Shown: positions 22,387-32,408 of the stretch, in pieces
Numbering within the stretch: the first letter of the stretch is position 1
How the letters are laid out: each line of letters starts with the position of its first letter
Position numbers and translations under genes: made by a program
Assembly (NCBI GenBank): GCA_022457065.1
Contig: JAJGBQ010000001.1
Coordinates: 5,766,001 to 5,830,000, forward strand
Direction: 5' to 3'
Length of the DNA: 64,000 bases
Source: Curvularia sp. ZM96
Lineage: Eukaryota; Ascomycota; Dothideomycetes; Pleosporales; Pleosporaceae
Notes under the pieces: generated by a model
Seen by the model: only the letters and a program-made list of their open reading frames with translations
Told to the model about the DNA's origin: nothing
Database searches by the model: none

Positions 22387-23550
22387 GCCTGCTCCAACCG
22401 CAAGGTTTCGAACTTGGTTGTGGAGGTATCTTAGCGTTGCGTCATAATAGCGGCCGAACCGATCCTCCGCCCCCACTACCACTTCATGTCACGTGGTGCT
22501 GCCCATCCATAAAAGCGGATGGAAATAGCGACTCCTCATTTCTTTTACTTGCAGTTGGGCAATGCATAGCCGCTGTAGTACCAGAATAATGGTTTCAGGC
22601 GGAAATGGAAACTACTACTTGCTGAAGTCGACGGACATGCTCGCTAACGACGGCCCCGCACCAATAGTCTCTAAAGCCGTACTGACTGTACGCAACTCAA
22701 ATTATGCACCGATGTTGCATGGAAACCATCTCAAAAGAGTAAGCAATATAGGGAGACAAAGCGCGAGTTGAGATAGTGAGCGGACTATCCAAATTGCCTG
22801 CGGACAATATTTCATATATCTATCCTAGATAGGCCTCGTTACGAACACAGATGAAATTTGGTACAGGACGCGCTGCTAAACCGTCCGAGATTCTATTAAC
22901 GCGGTAAACTAGGCAAGTGTCACAGATGACATGCACAAACACATAGTGGTGTTAATTTTCAAGGCATGCATTTAGGCCATTCTAGACACTCTAAATTCAA
23001 TTAAATTCAACACGGCCGTCGAGATGGTCCTAGAAAGTAAGACAAGGGAGTGCTAGTCTCAAAAACTGACGTCCAAGTATCACGAACTCCTGATAGTCAC
23101 CCTAAAGAAGGTCATATCTAGTATGTAGTCTTGAATCACATTTTACGTGGTTACTCCAGACAGTATAGGCCATAAACATGACGCAGCGCTGCTAGGACGC
23201 AGACTTGGAATGCGGCAAGCACTGGTTTACGTCGCAAGTATGAATTGATTGAACCTCTAGCTTCAGGTCCATATCTCAATGACTTCCCAAGAGACTACAC
23301 TAAGGTAGTTAATACATGCTTCAGAAAAGAAATCTCATATCCAATGCGAAGTCCTAAATTTACAATCCACCTAATGCATTCCGATTTTCCGTCTATCGAG
23401 CAACCCCTAGTGTATTGATGGTAGATGAATTCTGAGTTAGGAGAATGCCAGCTTTGGTCGCCTACACATTCGAACCTGAAGTAGCCCCTGACCAAAGGCC
23501 CTCAGGCACAGTATGTATACAACTGCCAAAATGCGCATTTTAATGAGATA

Positions 23551-23639
23551 CAACCTCCAAATCCAGGCCGCCTAAGTTTCACTGAGTCCAACGCCCTAAA
23601 TCTCTTAGCGAAACTTAGGCGTCCTGGATTTGGAAGTTG
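23551..23639. repeat. foldback repeat A (inverted arms)
   Basis: Arms 23551-23580 and 23610-23639 are inverted copies of about 30 bp with two mismatches, separated by a 29-bp spacer. It could form a hairpin. The spacer is the reverse complement of the spacer of the next foldback (27 of 29 bases). Confidence 0.85.
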
Positions 23640-23643
23640 TGTT

Positions 23644-23740
23644 ATCCCTATAACAGGGTCCCGGGACTTTCCAGGTCGCTAAGAGATTTAGGGCGTTAGA
23701 CTTAGAGACCTGGAAAGTCCCGGGACCCTGTTATAGGGAT
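23644..23740. repeat. foldback repeat B (perfect inverted arms)
   Basis: Arms 23644-23677 and 23707-23740 are perfect 34-bp inverted copies around a 29-bp spacer. The centre of each arm is the palindrome GTCCCGGGAC. It lies 4 bp from foldback A. Confidence 0.9.
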
Positions 23741-23783
23741 GGTGCATATACAACAACAATGGAAACGTACGATTTAATCGAAG

Positions 23784-23876
23784 ACAATCTCCAAATCCTG
23801 GCCGTCCAGCTACCGCTAGATCCAGCATTAAAGATCTCCGGGAGACCTGGAAAGTCCCGGGGCCCTGTTATGGGGA
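23784..23876. repeat. degenerate third copy carrying one arm of A and one arm of B
   Basis: 23784-23804 resembles the left arm of foldback A. 23844-23876 matches the right arm of foldback B at 31 of 33 positions; both differences are A/G transitions. The A-core-B' order suggests the ancestral element had unlike ends. Confidence 0.7.
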
Positions 23877-24212
23877 CTAGTGAGAATGGCAAAGTGATCT
23901 AAGAGGATACTACTCTAAGTAGTTTCTTTTATCTACTATAACCCTGTTAAACCCTGTGGTTCTATGAAATTTTCCTTAGCTAACACTTACACGATAAGAG
24001 AAAGTGGTGGTGCGTCCTGTGATGTACCCTGTACCCCGGGAGGCGCTCCTTCCTCAAGCTCCATTCAGGTAACTACCACGTGATTTCCCTGACACCGCCT
24101 TCCAAAACAACACACTCAGAGCTCCTGGAATCTTGAATCCTAAAGTACTGTTTCGCACTTTTCGTTTACAGCACGCCACGTACCGCACGCTACACAACAT
24201 ACACCGCACAAC

Positions 24213-25407
24213 ATGGATGCATTCACTGTTCTGAAGCACATTGTGGAGACAGTCGTACCCGATCGGTGTCGATCAGCGAAGTCCGAAACCGTCAGCCAAT
24301 TCTATGAGAGCGTCATCAAAGACCCTGCTTGGGCTATTGAGAGATGTATGGCGCTGGTGCAAGATTGGGTTATCAGGGAAGCGAAGACTGGAAAGCTCCG
24401 GGACGAGGTAGAGTATGTGAGCCTAATTTATCCAACTGATCGGTCTCCCCAGCTGGTTTCCTTCCAAACGCTGGACCATGTTGCTAACAAATCCTAGGCT
24501 TAGGAAACGAGCAGTCGACGAATTCGATCGCAACGGTGCTGTTTACATAATTTGCCTGCTCATCGAAGGCAAAATTTGGACTTATGTTGGCCAAACTGGC
24601 GACGCCTGGCGGCGGATTCAGGATGGCCACTTGAGGAAATCATACCGATCCTTGGCGAAACGCTCTTTCTTATACTGGTTGTGGGAGCAAGCTGAAGAGC
24701 GATGGGTCTGCCTGGCAGCTTCGAGTGAACAGATCCTTCCTGGTCCGATTCTCAACTTGATCGAACAATGGGTCGCTACGTTGTTCTTGGCTCTCCAGCC
24801 GCATGACTTGGCCTTGAACATGCCTAAAGAAATTCTAGCGACCATTCCTCATCAAGCACTTCAATATGGAATTGGCATCCGCGAGCCCTTGGCCGAAAGT
24901 TTCACCCTGAGAGAGTTTCCCATGAGAGGTGCACCGTTCGAACAAGCAGACGCACGACTAAAACGTGCATTTTATCAGTACAAAAGAGCTCTTCCCACCC
25001 CAGATCGAGCTGCCCCATACTTAGCAGGCGAACTTTTTGATGGAGATTACCATGGGCATGGCCAGCAGTACCGCTTTCACTTTGGTCGGCTACAATTCGA
25101 AATTAAACGAGCTTTCGTGGACTCTCTCAAGCAGGACACGATTTGGGTTCGCTGCGAGCTTGGACCTGTAGGAGAGATCCATCCACACGAAGTTGTCAAA
25201 GGGGCAAACTATTCTTCTTTCATTGTTTGGGATGACCCGGCTAGGCGTCTGGGAATTCGGCTCGGCGGATTACGAAAAGCAGACAACCAACCAGATGAAG
25301 TCTGGATAAAAAAAGGTGGAGATGTTCAGAACTGGTTAGCAAAGATGAATTTCCTTGTTGACTGGCTGGAAGGCCGTAGTCTGACTGAGCTCCGACCTCG
25401 ACGATAG
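24213..25407 (+). CDS. orphan fungal protein with GIY-YIG nuclease-like domain
   Basis: Exons: 24213-24412 and 24498-25407 (369 aa), intron 24413-24497 (85 nt, GTATGT, GCTAAC branch, TAG). After a helical N-terminus (~70 residues), residues ~80-110 read GAVYIICLL...WTYVGQTGDAWRRIQDGH. That is the GxY...YxGQT...R...H pattern of GIY-YIG folds; a later LNLIEQW could supply the catalytic Glu. The C-terminal ~170 residues (RFHFGRLQFEIKR, IWVRCELGP) are unfamiliar. A nuclease role is inference only; the fold might be inactive. It sits alone in the accessory stretch beside foldback repeats, without transposase or integrase. The stop codon is followed in frame by 51 open codons (25408-25560). Confidence 0.7.
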
Positions 25408-25844
25408 TATCCCGGGGCTGAGGGAAGCAGAGGTCAGGGAAGTTTTACGCGTCACCCGATTAATTTCTTTATGGATTCGGGAGAAGACGAGCTGTTCGAT
25501 GACTGGGATGTTCCAGTTGACCAGAAGACTTTCAAGGTTTGGTACGAAGCCCGTCAGGTTTAGTAATATACTACGGTTGTTAAGCTCGACATGATAATTG
25601 TGCAATTTAGGAGAAGGAAGTACTAAAACAAGTTATAGTGAATAGTCATACCAATTTTTTAGACATTTTACCTAGATTTTAGCTTATCAGCAAGAACGCT
25701 CAGTGAGCTAGATACACATAGCATGAGAACATTACGACGCTAGAAAGCTGAGCATTTTTGATTGCTTATTTCATGCAAAGGGTTTTTTTAAGATCGTTCT
25801 TTCTACTCTATTCCTAGTTCTATGCTGGCAACGTGTACCCATCG
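25408..25844. other. 3' flank with in-frame open extension
   Basis: 25408-25560 continues the upstream frame past its TAG and includes an acidic, coding-like segment (from ATG 25471: MDSGEDELFDDWDVP). The next stop is TAG 25561-25563. Beyond that the DNA is AT-rich with nothing recognisable. Confidence 0.5.
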
Positions 25845-26444
25845 TTATGTCTCGAACATTGCTGCCTGTCGTTTGGTGTGCAGAAACCATGAAACAGTGA
25901 AGAACGCAGTAGCCACGAACAAGAGCCATTCAAACGCCCCAAAGACCGTCGCTGCCTTGAGCGCCCAACAGGGAACATACTCGGCAGCGCACGCTCCAGT
26001 TCCAATGTTCACAGCCACAGAAATCCAGCCAGCGAACCATGAAAAAACTGCTATCGCCTCCACGGCGATTCGAATGTACCCAATCCAAAGGTGACTAGTG
26101 AGTACTTTTTCGGTAACATAATGGAAAACAGTGACTAGAACTGTCCACCCAGCGCAGAAGATCAGGAAGCCCCATGCATTCGGGACACCGAAGTAGCTCT
26201 CGAATCCACCAGAGGGTGTATCAACGAAGGAGGTATAGCCACGATATACGTTGATAGCTAGACAAGAGTAAGAATCATGTGTGCGCTAGAAGAATCGTGT
26301 TCAGTCATTGAACGTACCATAGCCGTCAGTTCCCATGACGATGATGGCAAAGATGACTTGCAACGCTCGCAGTGCCAGGTTAAGCATTGGGTTTTCCACC
26401 ATGGTAGACATTGAGCCATTTGGTTGAAAAGAGATTGTAACCAT
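25845..26444 (-). CDS. MARVEL-domain four-TM membrane protein
   Basis: Exons: 26444-26318 and 26257-25845 (179 aa), intron 26317-26258 (60 nt, GTACGT...TAG). Four hydrophobic segments are visible: LALRALQVIFAIIVMG, NAWGFLIFCAGWTVLVTVF, RIAVEAIAVFSWFAGW and the last around FEWLLFVATAFFTVSWFL. The spacing and the NPMLNLALRALQ start are typical of fungal MARVEL proteins, small plasma-membrane proteins tied to membrane microdomains and vesicle traffic. A second in-frame ATG at 26402 (MVENPMLN) may be the true start, since family members often begin there; the difference is 14 residues. Confidence 0.85.
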
Positions 26445-26963
26445 GTTAAGTCTTTAGTAAAAGTGAAAGAGATGTAGTGCAAAAAGAAGGGAAGGAGGGT
26501 GATGCAGTCCAAATAAGAGATATCTCAACAAAACATCAACGCCGGGAGTCGAACATGCTCTGAGGACTGTTTGACTGCTAGATGTACACACCAATACTCC
26601 CACTCATAGCAAGAGTGCGAGTTACATTATATAGAACATACGGCAAATTTACAGAGACAACTACATCGCATAACATGCGTCCCAACTAGGCAATCCTTTC
26701 TCGCAACTCGCACCGCATCCAGTGATGCTTGCGAGATGGCTTTAGGCCACCCACCCCGAAGAACCAATCACACGAGTTGTTCCAGTAAGAGTATAGCAAC
26801 ATATACAACGACTTTTCACACAGCCACGCATCGTCATGACGGTAGTGGTAGATACAGTTGTTTGCCACTACTACAGTGATGTTAACAATATTCTAAGGTT
26901 CATCTAGTGGTTCCAGGTCGGTTTTGATCTCAATCAAATCTTAAAACGTATCATACAAAGTAT
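26445..26963. other. intergenic
   Basis: About 0.5 kb upstream of the MARVEL gene and downstream of the glycosyltransferase gene. Nothing recognisable; a B-box-like GTTCGACTCCC near 26540 lacks a T-stem. Confidence 0.45.
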
Positions 26964-29858
26964 CTAGGCTTTCGCATATTCCTGCCTCATGTTCTGCTGC
27001 GATCCCTCAGTCCCTTGCACATCCTCTTCCGGCTCGCTCTTCTTCTTCAAGTCTTTCTGCATCGAAGTCCACTTGTCAATGACTTGTTGCTTTTCTTCAT
27101 CCGAACTCTGTAGCCACTCTTCATATCCTTGGGCCGCCCTAGATGCAATAATGTAACTCTGCACGTTACTGCCAAACATATTCTGCACTTCTTTATTGAT
27201 CCCCTGCAGCGTGTGACTGAGAATACCGAGAGCGGCCGCGCCTGGCTTGACTAAAAGTCCACCAATTCCTTTACCCATTCCCTTGAAGAAGCCGCCAGCG
27301 CCTTCTTTGCGGGCACCATTCAAAGGCTGAATCACTAAGCCCGTTATTCCATCATAGAAGCCAAAACCAAATTCTCTCCCCACTGCCTTCATGCCTGACC
27401 TGAATCCACTAACCCTCTCTTGAGGGCGCACAGTATCGTCGCCCCAAAGCTTAGGAAGATTGTGCACTCCTCTAGTCAGGTTTACTGAGATGTCCACAGG
27501 ACCTTGGAGAAGCGCCCTTGCGAAACGACCAGCCCCTTTAGTCATGTGGACACCAACTGGGCGAAGCATATCCGGGTCTTTGCTAGGGCCAGGTGCATCG
27601 CGACTGTGAAACTGACTGAGGTTGATATCTTCCTTAACATTCGACTGGCCTTGTAGTGAATCGTGTACAGAATTTTGATCAACCAGTGACGTGGAGCTTG
27701 ATTCACGGGTGACTTTTTGGTGATTCTCAGTATGAGTAAGAGAGTCTTCTGTGATCGAGCTCGTTTCAGTCTGTGTAGACAAACCTACTGGAATTGAAGT
27801 TTCTCCCGCCTGGGAAGTGTCACCTTGCATTGCAGCTTTAGACAATGATGCCTGAGATTGTTGCCGGCTGCGTTCAGCCGGAATCTGCACAGCTTTCCAT
27901 GTCTCGGAAGGAACATGGGCTAGCCCCATCATCATGCCGCCGGTTGCCCTCGCAAAGGCAGTGAAGCCTCCCGTGATTGGGTCCACTGGCCCCTCGTCGG
28001 TATAATGTTCTTGAGGTCTGAGAAGCTTCAGGTCTTGGAAATCCAAAAGATTTGCATTCGCTAAAGTACAGGCAGCAAAAGCGCTCAACCTGACTTTAGT
28101 CCGCTTGATACGCCACACACCAACCCGAGATGGTGCAAGAGAACAACAGAGTCGGTCAGGCTCAAGAAGTTGATGAATCGACTGAGCACCCATCTCGCAG
28201 CCTTGCTCCGCCGTGATCTTACTTGCGAGCTCTCGGGCACGCTCCAGAGTCTCGGGTCTTAGACAGAAGTTGATGGCTTCTGCTAGCTTGTCTGCTGTTA
28301 GTTGTTTGTGAGGGATTGGTTCTGGACCTGCACCTGCCCGCGCGATCATACTTCCCCAGAAAGGCTGGTCTCCAAAGAATGGAATGATTGTGGTTGGCCG
28401 GCCTACAGAAATTCCTGCTGCTGTAGTTCCTGCACCACCATGATGAACGACACAAGATACATGCTTAAAAAGCCAATCATGAGGCACATTGCCCAGTATG
28501 AAGACTCCATCAGGAATCTCAAGCTCGTCTGCACCTATACCACCCCAGCCTTTGGAAAGGAGAACACGCTGACCAGTCTTTCTTATAGTCTCGAATATGA
28601 GTTTTGTCATCGCATCAGGGTCGTCTAGAACAATACTCCCGAACCCTATGTAGACAGGAGGTGGACCATTGTTGAGAAACGCCACCAGGTCAGCATTGGG
28701 AGCGTAGTCGGAGGTCAAATCGAGAAAGTAAAACCCAGAGATAGAGATATGAGAGCCCCAGTCTTTTGGCTTAGGTATCAGGGCGGGAGACCAGCAGTAA
28801 GTGTGCGGTATTTTCAAACGATGGAGTAGTCCTGGGCCTCGAATCGTACTGATGGGATCCAAACCGAGACACTTGGCACGGAATCGATTTATGATATCAC
28901 CCAAAGCCTGCCATGAGAGCATTTCGACCATGGAGTAGCTAATATAGTTTGTCAGATGAGGGTCGGCGTTAGACGATTGAATATTCGTCAGGGGATGGGG
29001 AAAGGCCTGGGTGGGCGAATATGGCATAGTGAACATAATGTGCAGCGGTATGCCTAGCTTCTCTGCGCAATGAATATGGGCAAAACTCGGAGGGTTAGCA
29101 ATGATGCAATCGGCAACGAAATGTTGTAATGTAGATTCGGAACCGGTGTTGTATGTAGAGTGCTGGTCCTGATCATTACCGATTCCATCGCCAGCTTGGT
29201 AGCACGATCGCCAGCAACCCTGAATATACTCAGCAACGTCTTTTCTTCGCTGGCCGACGTCTCCATCTGTCAAACTGCGCAGACCAGGCCGCAGACTGGG
29301 ATTCTTGACCATGAATGCCATCAGGCGAGCGGGGTCACCGCCAATGCTGAAGAACTCTAGACCATTTTCCCGGACAAAATCCTTGAAAACGGGATGGGTC
29401 GCAAGGCGTACACGATGGCCATAGGCATCTTTCAAGACTTTTCCCAAGGCGACAAAAGGCTGAACATCTCCGCGAGAGCCAACGACCTGAATGACAATGT
29501 TCAAGCGCGGAACGGGATGAATGGATGCTGGCGAAATGGAAGGGCAATCTTGGGCATCCTGGATGTTTTTGTTTGGGTCAGGAGTAAAGATTTGTGATAA
29601 TCGGCGGTTCAACTGATTGATGCGGATGTTGACGCGACCGTCGTCGGTGACAACAGCACTTGAGCCTGTACCATTCTTCTCATCGTCACGAATCTCGCCA
29701 TACGTGTCACCGTAAGGAGGAAGGGCGTCATCTTCGGCCAGAGGCTGATTGGTGACCAGGTCTAGGAGGTGGGGATCAGGTGTCGTGGGGCTGGTGGGGT
29801 CGGCTTCGGTGACAGCTTGAGCTTGCTGTGCCACAACATCAGGTACGGCTTGGCCCAT
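26964..29858 (-). CDS. sterol 3-beta-glucosyltransferase-like UDP-glycosyltransferase with Vps13-like C-terminal repeats
   Basis: Single exon, 964 aa. Residues ~122-290 form the GT28-type N-lobe (VVGSRGDVQPFVALGKVL). Residues ~400-510 carry the donor-binding lobe with HHGGAGTTAAGISVGRPT and PFFGDQPFWG, the signature of sterol glucosyltransferases. It lacks the GRAM/PH domains of Atg26, as do many short fungal paralogues. After a Ser/Thr-rich linker, residues ~800-890 show G-F-x-G repeats (GFYDGITGLVIQP, GAGGFFKGMGKGIGGLLVKP) like those near the C-termini of Vps13/Atg2 lipid-transfer proteins. A lipid glucosyltransferase at a membrane contact is plausible. The sugar acceptor is not proven. Confidence 0.9.
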   Translation of the reverse strand: MGQAVPDVVAQQAQAVTEADPTSPTTPDPHLLDLVTNQPLAEDDALPPYGDTYGEIRDDEKNGTGSSAVVTDDGRVNIRINQLNRRLSQIFTPDPNKNIQDAQDCPSISPASIHPVPRLNIVIQVVGSRGDVQPFVALGKVLKDAYGHRVRLATHPVFKDFVRENGLEFFSIGGDPARLMAFMVKNPSLRPGLRSLTDGDVGQRRKDVAEYIQGCWRSCYQAGDGIGNDQDQHSTYNTGSESTLQHFVADCIIANPPSFAHIHCAEKLGIPLHIMFTMPYSPTQAFPHPLTNIQSSNADPHLTNYISYSMVEMLSWQALGDIINRFRAKCLGLDPISTIRGPGLLHRLKIPHTYCWSPALIPKPKDWGSHISISGFYFLDLTSDYAPNADLVAFLNNGPPPVYIGFGSIVLDDPDAMTKLIFETIRKTGQRVLLSKGWGGIGADELEIPDGVFILGNVPHDWLFKHVSCVVHHGGAGTTAAGISVGRPTTIIPFFGDQPFWGSMIARAGAGPEPIPHKQLTADKLAEAINFCLRPETLERARELASKITAEQGCEMGAQSIHQLLEPDRLCCSLAPSRVGVWRIKRTKVRLSAFAACTLANANLLDFQDLKLLRPQEHYTDEGPVDPITGGFTAFARATGGMMMGLAHVPSETWKAVQIPAERSRQQSQASLSKAAMQGDTSQAGETSIPVGLSTQTETSSITEDSLTHTENHQKVTRESSSTSLVDQNSVHDSLQGQSNVKEDINLSQFHSRDAPGPSKDPDMLRPVGVHMTKGAGRFARALLQGPVDISVNLTRGVHNLPKLWGDDTVRPQERVSGFRSGMKAVGREFGFGFYDGITGLVIQPLNGARKEGAGGFFKGMGKGIGGLLVKPGAAALGILSHTLQGINKEVQNMFGSNVQSYIIASRAAQGYEEWLQSSDEEKQQVIDKWTSMQKDLKKKSEPEEDVQGTEGSQQNMRQEYAKA

Positions 29859-30103
29859 CGTTGTGAAGGACTAGCGATGGAAGAGAAGGCAGGAATTGCC
29901 ATGTTTACGACATGAGACTGAGAGCCGAAGCCCTCGCTTAGCAGCCGAGTTGGTGGCCTAATGGTGTGTAGGAGCGCAGTGGGTTAATCGTAGGCATGAG
30001 GCCTGCCAAGCCACTGACCACTTTACGCGTCGACGCGTCTACCTAATTCACGCTCCACCAACTTTAACGTTTCTACAACCACATCCACAAGCAACACCAC
30101 TCA

Positions 30104-31345
30104 ATGGCGCTTTTAGTAGACAAACACCGGCCGCGCAACCTGGAAGCGCTCAGCTACCATTCTGAACTCTCAGACCGCTTGCGAGCTCTGGTAAGGAATT
30201 CAGCGAGAGCACCTGGCAGTCATGGGGCACATCTAACAATTGCACTACAGGCACAAAGCGGCGACTTCCCACATCTCCTCGTATACGGTCCTTCTGGGGC
30301 AGGCAAGAAGACGCGCATTGTTGCGACACTCAAAGAACTCTATGGGCCTGGTGTTGAGAAAATCAAGATCGATGCACGTGTCTTCCAGACGACCACGAAC
30401 CGCAAACTCGAATTCAACATTGTTGCTTCCGTATACCACCTCGAGATTACGCCATCGGATGTCGGAAACTATGATAGAGTAGTAGTGCAGGATTTGCTCA
30501 AGGAAGTAGCGCAGACACAGCAAGTCGACTTGGGCGCAAAACAGCGCTTCAAGGTCGTCGTTATCAATGAGGCTGATCATCTGACACGAGATGCGCAGGC
30601 AGCGTTGAGGCGGACAATGGAGAAGTACAGCCCGAACCTGCGGTTGATCTTGCTAGCAAATTCGACGAGCAATATCATTGCCCCCATCAGGAGTAGAACG
30701 CTGCTTGTGCGAGTAGCAGCACCTTCGGAAACTGAGATTTGCGATGTGCTGAGCAAGGTGGGCAAAAAGGAAGGATGGAAGGAGGTCGAGAGCCTAAATC
30801 AGAGGATCGCAAAAGAGAGCGGTCGTAACCTCCGAAAGGCACTTTTGATGTTTGAAGCAGTGCACGCCCAGAAGTACGCATTTTTCTCGATTATGCATAC
30901 TCGACAGCTTTAACTAACACCCGATTAGTGAGAAGATCACAGATCAAACACACATCCCACCACCTGACTGGGAAGCACTTATTGAGCAAATAGCCCGCCA
31001 AATTGTCGAAGAGCGGTCTCCCCAACGGCTACTTCAGGTTCGAGCTTCCCTCTACGATCTACTATCGCATTGTATCGACCCGACGACCATCATCAAAACA
31101 CTCACGTGGAAACTCATACCAAAAACGGACGATGCACTCAAGCCTGAGGTTATCAAATGGGCGGCTTTCTACGAACATAGATGCAAGATGGGTGCCAAGC
31201 ATATATTCCACCTGGAGGCGTTTGTTGCCAAATATATGAGGCTGTATGAAAGGTATGCAAAGATCGGCAGAGGAATCTGGAATTTCAACTTCAAACTAAC
31301 ACTTCTTCTAGCTACTCTATGGGTCTGGATTTCGATTCTGCGTAA
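30104..31345 (+). CDS. RFC5: replication factor C small subunit RFC5
   Basis: Exons: 30104-30190, 30251-30873, 30929-31252 and 31312-31345 (355 aa); introns of 60, 55 and 59 nt. The start MALLVDKHRP is the clamp-loader N-terminus. Walker A is YGPSGAGKKTR, with the Lys-Lys replacement typical of this subunit (human RFC3). The Walker B region reads VVINEADHLT, followed by the SRC-box neighbourhood (NSTSNIIAPIRSRTLLVRV). It is part of the heteropentameric RFC that loads PCNA onto primed DNA in the nucleus. The last exon codes only the final 11 residues (YSMGLDFDSA plus a split codon). Divergent from the glycosyltransferase gene with about 245 bp between starts. Confidence 0.96.
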
Positions 31346-31629
31346 AAGGAAGGGTTGATTTCGCCGAACAGCAACACAAAAACCATGCAGATTGCGAACC
31401 GGGCATCGGTAGATTTAGCGTGAGGTGTTCCGGCGTTGTTGAACGCGTTTCGCGTACCGGTGTTTGGTAGTTACGTCATAAGCTGTTCTCAACCTACCCA
31501 GCTACCTCGAGCTCTCGAGCTTTCAGCTACATTCCATCTATCCATTGCACAAACACCTCACAAGTATCTTCTCAAACCCCTTCTTATTTGTGCCTTTCTA
31601 CCTCAACTCGAGTACATTCTTAAATCAAC

Positions 31630-32090
31630 ATGTCAGACAAACTCATGGACACCGAAGCTGGCGGCGAACAAACCCAATACGAAGGCATTCACACATACGT
31701 CGAGCCGCATGACAAGAAATACGGCCAACTAGGCAGTATGTTCTACCTTCCCATTCGTATTCTATCTACTTCATTCCTCTCTTGATTCACCTCGCTTACA
31801 CCACCTTTTGCACAGACTCCTCGGAAGGCACATCGGTCCACGCAAAGACCGCAGACCCTGGTGCCCCAAACACGCATGGCATCACACCTGCAGACAAGAT
31901 ACGCTATGGCCAAAGCATCCAAGAAGGCGGCGTGGGAGGCAAGACTACAACGTCAGTCGGTGAGGCGAAAGCCGAATCGGGGTTTGGAGGAACCGAGGCG
32001 CTAGGTGATGACGATGAGAATGCTGCAAAGCAGAGGCGGGAGCAGGGCTATGGCGGAAGCAAGGACATGGATAGGAACATTGGTGCATAG
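31630..32090 (+). CDS. small hydrophilic, probably disordered fungal protein
   Basis: Exons: 31630-31735 and 31816-32090 (126 aa), intron 31736-31815 (80 nt, GTATGT...CAG). The sequence is rich in Gly, Glu, Lys, Asp and Thr, with segments such as YEGIHTYVEPHDKKYG, GITPADKIRYGQSIQEGGVGG and a C-terminal GYGGSKDMDRNIGA. No hydrophobic core, signal peptide or known motif. I recognise it only as a conserved-looking ascomycete type of unknown function; its composition resembles stress- or conidiation-associated hydrophilins. The join is supported by frame and good splice signals. Confidence 0.7.
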
Positions 32091-32408
32091 ACTCATGCCG
32101 CAGTTTTGTATGTTGAAGACAACGCAAGGGCAAATCTTCGCCCATACATGAGTAGGAGGTGCAGATATATACACACTACTTGTACATGGATGATATGAAC
32201 ATGGATATCTAGTCTAAGACATCTTCCGCCTCGTCTTTATACCGAAACGCCAACGCTATGCAGTGAAATCTACCCATCAAGTAATCGTACACATGACGTA
32301 ACAAATGAGGAGGGGATATCTGAGCAGAGATCTAAACCAACACAGAAATGTTCAAAACAAAATTCCTCCACAAATCTGAGCGAAGAAGCGGATGGAGAGA
32401 AAGACACC

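Larger units (their letters stand above)
22344..24212. other. AT-richer accessory stretch, no supported protein gene
   Basis: About 1.9 kb between tRNA-Lys and the GIY-YIG-like gene. Apart from the TATA element and the foldback repeats listed separately I see only short, unrecognisable open frames. It reads like decayed non-coding or repeat-derived DNA. Confidence 0.5.

Noticed and set aside
22391..22424. Possible second tRNA (GGTTTCGAAC-like box)
   Set aside because: It folds as an imperfect hairpin but has no cloverleaf; the T-loop has an extra base.
23465..23485. B-box-like GGTTCGAATG
   Set aside because: No pairing T-stem and no tRNA body around it.
26533..26548. B-box-like GTTCGACTCCC on the minus strand
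   Set aside because: The T-stem partner is absent.
22344..26963. A Starship or other large cargo-carrying transposon
   Set aside because: No tyrosine recombinase (DUF3435), transposase or reverse transcriptase is visible, and no paired ends were found.
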